NCBI GenBank assembly: GCA_021812865.1
Contig: JAKAMP010000017.1
Coordinates: 1 to 13,140, forward strand
Origin: Bacteroidota bacterium
GTDB lineage: Bacteria > Bacteroidota > Bacteroidia > Bacteroidales > JAAYUG01
Length of the DNA stretch: 13,140 nucleotides
Reading direction: 5' to 3'
Under the pieces are notes generated by a model. It worked only from the letters and a program-made list of their open reading frames with translations. It did not search any database and was not told the DNA's origin. Position 1 is the stretch's first letter. Each line of letters begins with the position of its first letter. Positions 1 through 6,540 of the stretch are shown here, in pieces. A program made the position numbers and the translations under genes.

Positions 1-815
1 AAGCATTTTTTCAGGTTCGCATGCGCACCCGGCAGGAACTGGAAGAAATTGAAAGCAGTTCCCGTTATTTTGAAACTGAGGATTTTATCATAGCCAACTC
101 AAACTTCCTGATACAGAAAGATGAAGAGTACATCAATGAGCCGGTTTCATTCATTTTCAGGGGCAATACCCTTATTTCAAATCGTCATCATGAACTGAAA
201 TCTTTTACGGACACTTTTAGGAAAGTTGATCTTTTTCCTCGGCTTATTCACACAGGACCATCGGTTTTCCTCATGCTGTTTGAGACGCGGATCGATATGG
301 ATGCGGATTTGATCGAAGGGATTGCCAGGGATATTGCCGTGATCAGCAAGAGAATCACCCTTTCGAAATCATTGGATGAGGAACTCATCCTGAAGATCAC
401 CCGTTTCCAGGAAGCCGCCATGCTGATCAGGGAAAATATCGTGGATAAACAGAGGGTAATATCGGCCCTGCTGAAAAGCGATTTCTTTCCCAAGGAGAGT
501 TATGAAAAGCTACGGATCATCATCAAAGATATCGGTTCGCTGCTCGACCATACGGCCTTTAGTTTTGAGCGTCTGGAGTACCTGCAGAATACCTTTCTAG
601 GCCTGGTAAACATCGAACAGAATAAAATCATCAAACTCTTTACAGTGGCTACTGTAGTGCTCATGCCGCCAACCCTGATCGCCAGCATATACGGCATGAA
701 TTTTCACAGCATTCCCGAACTGGGATGGACATTTGGGTACCCCCTTGCCATCTTCCTGATGATCCTTTCCTCCCTGTCGGCGCTTTACCTGTTCAGAAAG
801 AAAAAATGGTTATGA
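1..815 (+). CDS. corA: CorA-type magnesium/cobalt channel, 5' end outside window
   Basis: Inner-membrane pentameric channel for Mg2+ (and Co2+) uptake. The C-terminal end carries the family signature: a transmembrane helix ending in YGMNF (GMN encoded at 693-701), a short loop with PELGW, a second transmembrane helix and a basic tail ending KKKWL. The preceding NIEQNKIIKLF stretch is the usual end of the long stalk helix. The reading frame is open to the left edge of the window. The first ATG, at 21, falls at the TRxELEEIE segment, which lies about 45 residues into E. coli CorA, so that ATG is probably internal and the true start is upstream of the window. The visible part gives 264 residues from that ATG, against about 316 for the E. 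coli protein. terC follows after 22 bases, suggesting co-transcription. Family assignment is secure; ion preference is not visible. Confidence 0.93.
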   Translation, partial: AFFQVRMRTRQELEEIESSSRYFETEDFIIANSNFLIQKDEEYINEPVSFIFRGNTLISNRHHELKSFTDTFRKVDLFPRLIHTGPSVFLMLFETRIDMDADLIEGIARDIAVISKRITLSKSLDEELILKITRFQEAAMLIRENIVDKQRVISALLKSDFFPKESYEKLRIIIKDIGSLLDHTAFSFERLEYLQNTFLGLVNIEQNKIIKLFTVATVVLMPPTLIASIYGMNFHSIPELGWTFGYPLAIFLMILSSLSALYLFRKKKWL

Positions 816-837
816 ATCAATATAATACAAGCCTGGC

Positions 838-1899
838 ATGAGCAGCGAAATGATCTTTTTCGGAGGTTTTTGTATCCTCATCCTGGCCATCCTGTTTTTC
901 GATCTCATGGTGGTTGGGCGCAAGGACCATATCATTTCATTCAAGGAATCGTTGCTATGGACCAGCGTTTGGGTTTCCGTTGCCATCCTGTTCTACCTGT
1001 TGCTCCTATTTCATGCGGAAAAGCTGCACGGAATAACCAATCTGCAGAACTTAATGGCGGTGGAAAAAAAATATGCTCCTTTCCTCAAAATTATTCCCGG
1101 CAATTATATCGAATCGTTGGATATTTACCGGAAGAACCTGGGTGCAGAATTCATCACGGGCTATTTCGTGGAATATTCCCTCTCCATCGATAACATTTTT
1201 GTGATCATGATGATTCTCAGTTCCTTTGCTGTGAACGAGAAGTATTTCAAGCATGTCCTGTTCTGGGGAATCCTTGGCGCCCTGGTACTGAGGGGCATTT
1301 TTATCTTTGCAGGTTCGGCGCTGGTGCAGCGTTTTGAATGGATACTTATGATTTTCGGAGCTTTCCTGGTTTACCAGGGGATCAAAATATTTATCCAAAG
1401 GAATAAAGAAGAAGTTACCGAACCGCACAATCATTGGCTGGTCAAATATTTATCGAACCATTTTCCTATTTACAAACGCTACGTAAGAGGGCATTTCTTT
1501 GTCAGAAAGGACAGAAAAACGTACCTTACCCCCCTCCTCTTGGTGCTGATTCTCATTGAATTCACCGACCTGATCTTTGCGTTTGATTCTATCCCTGCCA
1601 TATTCTCGGTTACCCGGGATCCCTTCGTGGTTTTCTTCTCGAACATTTTTGCCATTATAGGGCTGAGATCGTTATTCTTCCTGCTGCGCAAAGTGGTACA
1701 CATGTTCCACTACCTGAAAATCGGCATCGCCTTCCTGCTGGCATTCATCGGTATTAAGCTGCTGCTGCACGAATGGCTTTATGCGGCTGGATTCAAAACC
1801 ATCTATTCGTTGTACATCATTCTGGCCACGCTGTTGATCAGCATCCTGGCCTCCGTGATCATTCCGCAGAAAAAAATCACTCCTACCATGGATGTTTAG
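838..1899 (+). CDS. TerC/Alx-family metal-homeostasis integral membrane protein
   Basis: A 353-residue polytopic membrane protein with about eight or nine hydrophobic helices. Both family signatures are present: YSLSIDNIFV near residues 113-122 (Asp118) and EFTDLIFAFDSIPAIF near 241-256 (Asp244, Asp250). These acidic membrane residues are thought to handle metal ions; characterised relatives are E. coli Alx (manganese export) and TerC (tellurite resistance). It is longer than the roughly 320-residue Alx: a hydrophilic stretch around residues 61-105 separates the second helix from the first signature, and a basic cytoplasm-like loop lies around 187-228. The ATG at 838 is 22 bases after the corA stop with no clear Shine-Dalgarno. 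No manganese riboswitch could fit in that gap, so regulation probably comes from upstream of corA. The substrate is inferred from family only. Confidence 0.9.
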   Translation: MSSEMIFFGGFCILILAILFFDLMVVGRKDHIISFKESLLWTSVWVSVAILFYLLLLFHAEKLHGITNLQNLMAVEKKYAPFLKIIPGNYIESLDIYRKNLGAEFITGYFVEYSLSIDNIFVIMMILSSFAVNEKYFKHVLFWGILGALVLRGIFIFAGSALVQRFEWILMIFGAFLVYQGIKIFIQRNKEEVTEPHNHWLVKYLSNHFPIYKRYVRGHFFVRKDRKTYLTPLLLVLILIEFTDLIFAFDSIPAIFSVTRDPFVVFFSNIFAIIGLRSLFFLLRKVVHMFHYLKIGIAFLLAFIGIKLLLHEWLYAAGFKTIYSLYIILATLLISILASVIIPQKKITPTMDV

Positions 1900-1934
1900 T
1901 GATGATCAATGAAAGTTAATCGTTCATACAGGAT

Positions 1935-2315
1935 ATGAAGACAGGCAATAATCATACGCTATTTTCGGCCTTCAGAAATGCCGCTAATGGACTGCTATTC
2001 ATGGTACGCACCCAGCGGAATGCAAAAATCCACCTTGCAGTTGGAATGCTGGTCTTGCTCATGGGCTTTTTGATGAAGATTTCCATGGTGGAATGGTGCA
2101 TCATAATTCTAGTCATTGGAATGGTACTTGCGGCCGAGGCTGTGAATACAGCCATTGAAAAGTTGGTCGACCTGGCAAGCCCGGGATATAATGAAAACGC
2201 CCGCAACGCTAAAGATGTCGCTGCAGGCGCAGTGCTGCTTACTGCTATGGCTGCTGTAGTTATAGGCTTATTGATTTTCCTGCCTAAGTTCCTTGTCTTA
2301 ATAGCCGTTCCGTGA
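1935..2315 (+). CDS. dgkA: DgkA-family diacylglycerol/undecaprenol kinase
   Basis: Small integral membrane lipid kinase (126 residues) with a short amphipathic N-terminus and three transmembrane helices near residues 33-50, 53-72 and 95-117. The active-site residues conserved in E. coli DgkA are visible: Glu68, Asn71 and Glu75 in the AEAVNTAIE motif, and Lys93-Asp94 in NAKDVAAGAV. Family members phosphorylate diacylglycerol or, in many Gram-positives, undecaprenol; which one applies here cannot be read from the sequence. The segment before helix 1 reads TQRNAKIH, where relatives usually have an acidic residue in place of Gln27 (Glu28 in E. coli DgkA, a proposed metal ligand). The gene lies 35 bases after terC on the same strand. 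Its last 18 bases overlap the end of the convergent nitroreductase gene. Confidence 0.92.
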   Translation: MKTGNNHTLFSAFRNAANGLLFMVRTQRNAKIHLAVGMLVLLMGFLMKISMVEWCIIILVIGMVLAAEAVNTAIEKLVDLASPGYNENARNAKDVAAGAVLLTAMAAVVIGLLIFLPKFLVLIAVP

Positions 2316-2849
2316 AACGATCTCGGTAATTTCTTTTCTTCTTTTCGGCCTTATTTCTTCGCTGGAGGGATATCCCAGCGTAATAATGAGAGGTATCCTC
2401 TTGTTTTTAGGTATGTTCAGGAGTTTCTTCACTTTTGGTTCATCGAACCAGCCCAGAATACAGGTTCCCATGCCTTCAGCCACAGCCTGCAAACAAAAGT
2501 TTTCGGCAGCAATTCCAATATCCATCAACGGATATTCTTTATCTTTCAGTACCTGCCCCACGGAAGAACTGAAATTGGCTTTCTCCATCACCACCACGAC
2601 CAGGATAGGGGCCTGCATGGTAAAATGATTCATATTCAACACCCTGCTGCTGGTAGCCTGGGCTATCTGGTGCCTCAGTTCGGTTTGGTCCACCACAATG
2701 AATTTCCAGGGCTGCGCGTTGCAGGCCGAAGGCGCCAGCCTGGCCGCTTCCAGGCAGCGGTTCAGTTTCTCTTCTTCCACCGGAGCTGGGCTGTACCCCC
2801 TGGTGCTTTGCCTTTTCTTTACCAATTCAAGAAATTCAAATCCATTCAT
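2298..2849 (-). CDS. Nitroreductase-family flavoprotein
   Basis: A 183-residue member of the FMN-dependent nitroreductase superfamily, soluble and normally a homodimer that uses NAD(P)H to reduce nitro compounds, quinones or flavins. The N-terminal FMN phosphate-binding motif RQSTRGY is at residues 13-19, PSACNAQPWKF at 40-50 and the C-terminal GMGTCILGWFDE at 127-137. The length is typical of the short subfamily common in anaerobes. Its ATG overlaps the TGA of the upstream reductase-like gene in an ATGA arrangement, so the two are probably translationally coupled. Its 3' end overlaps dgkA on the other strand. The physiological substrate is unknown. Confidence 0.9.
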   Translation of the reverse strand: MNGFEFLELVKKRQSTRGYSPAPVEEEKLNRCLEAARLAPSACNAQPWKFIVVDQTELRHQIAQATSSRVLNMNHFTMQAPILVVVVMEKANFSSSVGQVLKDKEYPLMDIGIAAENFCLQAVAEGMGTCILGWFDEPKVKKLLNIPKNKRIPLIITLGYPSSEEIRPKRRKEITEIVSRNGY

Positions 2850-3514
2850 ATGTTGTGGTTTTTTGCTATTTCTGCAATCCGGTCCGATTCAAATACATGA
2901 TCATCAAACTTCATCGAAGCAGCGATAACCATGGCTTTGGCTACATCGACTGCCCTGATGCCCCTGTATTTACGCAAGCGTCCATTCAGCATCCAGTGAA
3001 ACAAAGGCATAGTCCATTGCGCCAGTTTCTCTCCAAACCTGAATTCCTTTCTGCTTCCAAGTAGCAGGGATGGCCTGAATATGCCATATTCCGGGAACTG
3101 AGCCTGAAGAACAGCCTGTTCCATTTCCCCCTTGGTACGAAGGTAAAAATTCCCCGAGTCAGCGCTGGCGCCCAGGGACGAAACTACATAGAAACCTTTT
3201 ACGCCATTTTGCCTGGCAGTCGAGGCTATTTTTGAGGGGTATTCGGCATCGACCTTCCTGAAAGCGGCCTGAGAACCCGCTTTACGTATGGTGGTGCCAA
3301 GGCAGCAGAAAATCTCATCGCCCTCAATCTGTGGCGCAATGCGCTCAAGCTGGTTGAAATCGACCGGGATGAACTCTGTTTTTCCTTGTGAATGAGGTAT
3401 AGGAGTTCTGAGGAACAGCCGAATGCGGTCATATGCCGGACTGCTTTCCAGCCATTGCACCAGGGCCGATCCAACCAGTCCCGACGATCCGAAAACAAGT
3501 GCAGTTTTTCCCAT
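2846..3514 (-). CDS. NAD(P)-binding atypical short-chain dehydrogenase, TIP30-like
   Basis: A 222-residue Rossmann-fold protein. The N-terminal nucleotide-binding loop FGSSGLVGS lies at residues 8-16, an active-site-like SS...YLRTK (YxxxK at 124-128) follows, and the remainder resembles the HTATIP2/TIP30-type atypical SDRs, including the CLGTT segment near residue 71. The second half has the FRPSLLLG segment common in NAD(P)H-binding epimerase-like proteins. Such proteins bind NAD(P)H, but their bacterial substrates are mostly unknown. It leads a two-gene unit with the nitroreductase. An exact TAnnTTTG promoter box lies 22 bases before the ATG. The pairing suggests a redox-related job, but that is only inference. 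Confidence 0.85.
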   Translation of the reverse strand: MGKTALVFGSSGLVGSALVQWLESSPAYDRIRLFLRTPIPHSQGKTEFIPVDFNQLERIAPQIEGDEIFCCLGTTIRKAGSQAAFRKVDAEYPSKIASTARQNGVKGFYVVSSLGASADSGNFYLRTKGEMEQAVLQAQFPEYGIFRPSLLLGSRKEFRFGEKLAQWTMPLFHWMLNGRLRKYRGIRAVDVAKAMVIAASMKFDDHVFESDRIAEIAKNHNI

Positions 3515-3536
3515 AACCCTTAAGGTTAAATGATGG

Positions 3537-3544
3537 CAAAGGTA
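3537..3544 (-). promoter_or_regulatory. Bacteroidota -7 promoter box for the reductase-nitroreductase unit
   Basis: Read on the minus strand the bases are TACCTTTG, an exact match to the Bacteroidota sigma-ABfr -7 consensus TAnnTTTG. It ends 22 bases before the ATG at 3514, which would give a very short leader. No clear TTTG -33 element is seen 19 to 21 bases upstream. Confidence 0.5.
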
Positions 3545-3636
3545 TAAAATGAATCGATTGCGTTCTTAAAAATTCTTTCTGTCAGACCTGACGGGTAATC
3601 CGTGCAAGCGCGCCAGGGTCAGTCCGAATGCAAACA

Positions 3637-3658
3637 GCCACACTTCAAGCAGTGTGGC
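3637..3658 (-). other. Perfect hairpin downstream of korC
   Basis: GCCACACT and AGTGTGGC form an 8-base-pair GC-rich stem with a 6-base loop. It lies 57 bases past the korC stop. The minus-strand bases that follow are TGTTTGC, not a proper U-tract, so a classical intrinsic terminator is uncertain; it may be a transcript 3'-end stabiliser or a Rho-assisted end. A second hairpin lies between it and the gene. Confidence 0.5.
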
Positions 3659-3679
3659 CGCCATAATACATTTTACTCT

Positions 3680-3713
3680 TTCCGGGAAGGACAAGATTCT
3701 CCTGACTCCGGAA
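3680..3713 (-). other. Hairpin directly after the korC stop codon
   Basis: TTCCGG (3680-3685) pairs with CCGGAA (3708-3713), with further AGGA/TCCT pairing inside, across an asymmetric internal loop. The structure begins 2 bases past the korC TAA. No U-tract follows. Together with the hairpin at 3637-3658 it would cap the 3' end of the oxidoreductase transcript. Confidence 0.4.
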
Positions 3714-3715
3714 CA

Positions 3716-4264
3716 TTAGGGATGAAAGGGTTTTACAATATCCATCCCCCGCTTGATAGCCTCCTCATTCAGTGTCATGAGGTGATGATGCCTTGAAGGC
3801 AGGGATTTCTTCAAACCTTTCAATACATTTTCGAGTGCAACTATGGGTTTGGTCTTTAGGTACGCTCCCAGCACGATCATGTTGAAGGTACGCGTAGACC
3901 CCATGCGGGCCGACTCTGTGGCAGCTTCCACAAGCTGGATGTTGATATCCTTGCGTATCGGATGACGGGTGATACCATTGCTGTCGTATAGCAATAAGCC
4001 GCCGGGTTTAACCTTATCCTCGAATTTATCGAGCGACTGTTGGTTGAGAATGATCGCCGTATCGTATGTATTCAGCACGGGTGAGCTTACGCGCTCGTCG
4101 CTCAGGATCACGGTGACATTGGCTGTGCCCCCTCTCATTTCCGGACCGTACGAAGGCATCCAACTCACTTCCATGTTTTGCATGATCCCTGAATAGGCCA
4201 GGATTTTGCCCATCGACAATACGCCTTGTCCGCCAAATCCTGCAATGATGATTTCTTCATTCAT
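3716..4264 (-). CDS. korC: 2-oxoacid:ferredoxin oxidoreductase, gamma subunit
   Basis: Gamma subunit (182 residues) of a four-subunit, CoA-dependent 2-oxoacid:ferredoxin oxidoreductase. The N-terminal GFGGQGVLSMGK (residues 9-20) and the PSYGPEMRGGTANV segment (37-50) are the hallmarks of this domain. The subunit helps form the CoA-binding side of the complex. It is the last gene of the ferredoxin-alpha-beta-gamma set, 11 bases after the beta gene, with only a weak ribosome-binding site. Two hairpins follow the stop. Family assignment is firm. The symbol follows the kor naming; vor would be equally defensible because the oxoacid is unknown. Confidence 0.93.
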   Translation of the reverse strand: MNEEIIIAGFGGQGVLSMGKILAYSGIMQNMEVSWMPSYGPEMRGGTANVTVILSDERVSSPVLNTYDTAIILNQQSLDKFEDKVKPGGLLLYDSNGITRHPIRKDINIQLVEAATESARMGSTRTFNMIVLGAYLKTKPIVALENVLKGLKKSLPSRHHHLMTLNEEAIKRGMDIVKPFHP

Positions 4265-4275
4265 AGGTCAAAGAT

Positions 4276-5088
4276 TTATTCGGTTTTCACACCGGCTAAT
4301 GACAGTAACTCCTTGCTGACAATCCTGCCATCCACTTTCATATCGCCCAGCGGGTAGAAGGGGAACATATTTTCTTCCATCCACTTGTTAGCCGCTACAG
4401 GGGTCATTTTCCAGCCCGAGTTGCAGTTTGAAACGACCTCAATGAACGACAAACCTTTGTTTGCTTTCTGGTTTTCAAATGCCATGCGTACTGCTTTCTT
4501 TGTTTTGCGCACGGCAGCAGGCGTATGCACGGCCTGGCGGGTTACAAAACAGGTGCCGGGCAACTGGGCCACCAGTTCAGTGATTTTTAACGGATTTCCC
4601 ATAAAGGCAACATCGCGGCCATAGGGAGAAGTGGATGATTTCATACCCACCAATGTGGTGGGCGCCATCTGTCCGCCGGTCATTCCATAGATCCCATTAT
4701 TAATGAATATGATCACGATACTTTCGCCACGGTTGCAGCAGTGGATAGTTTCAGAAGTGCCAATGGCTGCAAGGTCACCGTCGCCCTGGTAGCTAAACAC
4801 AAACTTTTCGGGCCAGGTGCGCTTTATACCGGTGGCAACAGCAGGTGCCCTGCCGTGTGCAGCCTGCACCATATCGATATCCATGAAATCATAGGCAAGC
4901 ACAGAGCATCCTACAGGGGCAATACCGATGGTATCGGCCTGGATACCCATTTCCTCGATTACCTCCATGATCACACGATGGGTAGTGCCATGTCCACAGC
5001 CCGGGCAATACGACAAGGTATTGCTGGTCAGCAGGGGTGTTCTTTTGTAAACCAGGTTTTCGGGCTTGATGATATCTTTTATATCCAT
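4276..5088 (-). CDS. korB: 2-oxoacid:ferredoxin oxidoreductase, beta (TPP) subunit
   Basis: Thiamine-diphosphate-binding catalytic subunit of 270 residues. The TPP/Mg2+ motif runs from GDGD (residues 102-105) to INNGIYGM (129-136). CPGCGHG (28-34), Cys61 and Cys222 sit where related archaeal OFOR beta subunits place the four cysteines of an internal [4Fe-4S] cluster, so a cluster is likely. The start is taken as the ATG at 5088, not the in-frame TTG at 5094. GGAGG lies 6 bases before this ATG, the ideal distance, but would abut the TTG directly. This leaves 2 bases between the vorB stop and the start, so translation is probably coupled. It decarboxylates a 2-oxoacid to a hydroxyalkyl-TPP, which goes to CoA with electrons passed to ferredoxin; the reaction is reversible. 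Confidence 0.94.
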   Translation of the reverse strand: MDIKDIIKPENLVYKRTPLLTSNTLSYCPGCGHGTTHRVIMEVIEEMGIQADTIGIAPVGCSVLAYDFMDIDMVQAAHGRAPAVATGIKRTWPEKFVFSYQGDGDLAAIGTSETIHCCNRGESIVIIFINNGIYGMTGGQMAPTTLVGMKSSTSPYGRDVAFMGNPLKITELVAQLPGTCFVTRQAVHTPAAVRKTKKAVRMAFENQKANKGLSFIEVVSNCNSGWKMTPVAANKWMEENMFPFYPLGDMKVDGRIVSKELLSLAGVKTE

Positions 5089-5090
5089 AA

Positions 5091-6158
5091 TCAACCTCCA
5101 ACGATTTTTTTCATAAAGGCATCGAGAACTTCTTCAGGTGAGTGGATTACCCCTCCATACCGTCCATAATGCTCAACTTTCACCGTGTCGTGAACGGCAA
5201 GACGCACATCTTCGATCATCTGTCCTGCGCTCATTTCAACCGAAAGAATTCCCTTAACCTGCTTTGACAGTTCAAGAAGTGGTTCAGATGGGAAAGGATA
5301 CAAGGTGATAGGTCTGAGAAGTCCCACCCTGATACCTTTTTCCCTCGCCAGGAGAACTGCCTTCTGGCAAATACGGGCGCTGGAACCGTAAGCAACCATG
5401 AGATATTCTGCGTCATCGCAATGGTATCTTTCGAATCTCACCTCTGCTTTCATGCGTTCGTATTTTTCCTGCAGGTGATGGTTGTGTTGTTCCTGGAGCA
5501 CGGGATCGAGATTGAGGGAAGTAATGATATTTCGCTCGCGATTTGGGGTTTTGCCCGTTGTAACCCAAGATTGATCGAAGGTAGTTGCACGGGGCTGTTG
5601 TTCGAACAATTCAACCTTTTCCATCATTTGACCGATCACACCATCGGAGAGGATCAGGGCAGGATTCCGGTATTTAAAAGCCAGATCGAAGGCAAGTTTT
5701 ACAAAATCGCTCATTTCCTGCACCGAAGCAGGCGCCAAAACGAGGAGCCGGTAATCGCCATGTCCTCCCCCTTTTGTACTCTGGAAATAGTCGGCCTGTG
5801 AAGGCTGAATGGTGCCCAGTCCCGGGCCCCCCCTTACCACATTCACAATGAGGCAGGGAAGTTCAGCTCCGGCCATATACGAAATTCCTTCCTGTTTCAG
5901 GCTAATACCGGGACTTGATGAGGAAGTCATCACCCGCTTGCCGGTGCTGGCTGCACCGTACACCATATTAATGGCGGCGAGTTCGCTTTCGGCCTGCAGA
6001 ACCACCATCCCGGTGCGTTCATATGCTTTTTCCGACATAAGGTATTCCAGTACTTCCGACTGCGGGGTAATGGGATATCCGAAATAGGCATCGCAACCGG
6101 CCCGGATAGCCGCTTCTGCAATGGCCTCATTCCCTTTCATGAGCTGTAATTCACCCAT
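5091..6158 (-). CDS. vorB: 2-oxoacid:ferredoxin oxidoreductase, alpha subunit (VorB type)
   Basis: Alpha subunit of 355 residues, the usual length for the VorB/KorA type that lacks a fused gamma domain. The LMKGNEAIAEAAIRAG start, the YPITPQSE motif (28-35), the SSSSPGISL loop and the RGGPGLGT segment are characteristic. These belong to the pyrimidine-binding and transketolase C-terminal domains that bind TPP and the substrate carboxylate together with the beta subunit. Proteins of this exact type are usually annotated as 3-methyl-2-oxobutanoate (branched-chain) or 2-oxoglutarate:ferredoxin oxidoreductase; the true oxoacid cannot be fixed from sequence. The gene begins 24 bases after the ferredoxin gene and ends 2 bases before korB. 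Its final codons double as the korB ribosome-binding site. Confidence 0.93.
   Translation of the reverse strand: MGELQLMKGNEAIAEAAIRAGCDAYFGYPITPQSEVLEYLMSEKAYERTGMVVLQAESELAAINMVYGAASTGKRVMTSSSSPGISLKQEGISYMAGAELPCLIVNVVRGGPGLGTIQPSQADYFQSTKGGGHGDYRLLVLAPASVQEMSDFVKLAFDLAFKYRNPALILSDGVIGQMMEKVELFEQQPRATTFDQSWVTTGKTPNRERNIITSLNLDPVLQEQHNHHLQEKYERMKAEVRFERYHCDDAEYLMVAYGSSARICQKAVLLAREKGIRVGLLRPITLYPFPSEPLLELSKQVKGILSVEMSAGQMIEDVRLAVHDTVKVEHYGRYGGVIHSPEEVLDAFMKKIVGG
5095..5099 (-). promoter_or_regulatory. Strong ribosome-binding site that fixes the korB start
   Basis: Minus-strand GGAGG sits inside the last codons of vorB (Val-Gly-Gly-stop), 6 bases before the ATG at 5088. It is the only near-perfect Shine-Dalgarno seen before a gene in this window, and it decides in favour of the ATG over an upstream TTG. 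Confidence 0.75.
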
Positions 6159-6182
6159 AATTATTTACTGAAAGTTAACAAC

Positions 6183-6410
6183 TTAGTCTTCTTTGACGCG
6201 GTACACGGTGATCACACCATCCGGACAAACCACAGCGCAATTGGTGCAGCCTGTGCAGTTATCGGGATATTCCATGTATGCGAAGTGATAACCCTTGCCA
6301 TTCACCTCTCCCGCCATACGTATCACATCGGTTGGGCAGGAACCGACACAAAGCTCGCATCCCTTGCAGCGTTCCATGTCGACCACTATTGCCCCTTTCA
6401 TTTTCGCCAT
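6183..6410 (-). CDS. korD: 2[4Fe-4S] ferredoxin subunit of the 2-oxoacid oxidoreductase
   Basis: A 75-residue bacterial ferredoxin with two complete CxxCxxCxxxCP motifs: Cys15, 18, 21 and 25, then Cys52, 55, 58 and 62. Each set supplies three ligands to one cubane and one to the other. It carries electrons from the TPP/[4Fe-4S] site of the alpha-beta core to an external ferredoxin. It is the first gene of the oxidoreductase set, and an exact TAnnTTTG box lies 27 bases before its ATG. A 130-base gap separates it from the aminotransferase, so it may start its own transcript. The delta-first order (ferredoxin, alpha, beta, gamma) is the common Bacteroidota arrangement. Confidence 0.94.
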   Translation of the reverse strand: MAKMKGAIVVDMERCKGCELCVGSCPTDVIRMAGEVNGKGYHFAYMEYPDNCTGCTNCAVVCPDGVITVYRVKED

Positions 6411-6437
6411 GATGTGGTATTTTTAAGATTCAGAAAC

Positions 6438-6445
6438 CAAAAATA
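6438..6445 (-). promoter_or_regulatory. Bacteroidota -7 promoter box for the kor/vor operon
   Basis: Minus-strand TATTTTTG matches TAnnTTTG exactly and ends 27 bases before the korD ATG. No clear -33 TTTG is seen at 19 to 21 bases upstream. If real, the four oxidoreductase genes can be transcribed apart from the upstream aminotransferase. Confidence 0.45.
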
Positions 6446-6507
6446 GTCAAACTCGTCACATTTATGCCTTTTCCATTGCCAGTAATTGGGAATTCATCCC
6501 TATTTCC

Positions 6508-6527
6508 CTGACTTTCAAGCCAGTCAG
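6508..6527. repeat. Short inverted repeat between aminotransferase and korD
   Basis: CTGACT (6508-6513) and AGTCAG (6522-6527) are perfect inverted copies around an 8-base spacer, starting 13 bases past the aminotransferase stop. No U-tract follows on the minus strand, so a simple intrinsic terminator is unlikely. It could be an mRNA processing site, a weak attenuator or an operator just upstream of the korD promoter. Confidence 0.3.
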
Positions 6528-6540
6528 AAACCATTTTTTT

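Noticed and set aside
21..815. corA as a complete short gene starting at the ATG at 21
   Set aside because: The frame is open to the window edge, and the ATG aligns about 45 residues inside E. coli CorA, so the gene is cut by the window and not naturally short.
816..837. A manganese riboswitch (yybP-ykoY type) before the TerC-family gene
   Set aside because: These riboswitches often precede TerC-family genes, but the gap is only 22 bases and cannot hold one.
3581..3592. GTCAG/CTGAC inverted repeat as a terminator for the kor operon
   Set aside because: The two arms leave only a 2-base loop and the stem is short; the T-rich run is not adjacent. It is too weak to call.
4276..5094. korB starting at the TTG at 5094
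   Set aside because: The GGAGG would directly touch the TTG, whereas it is 6 bases from the ATG at 5088; the ATG start is much better supported.
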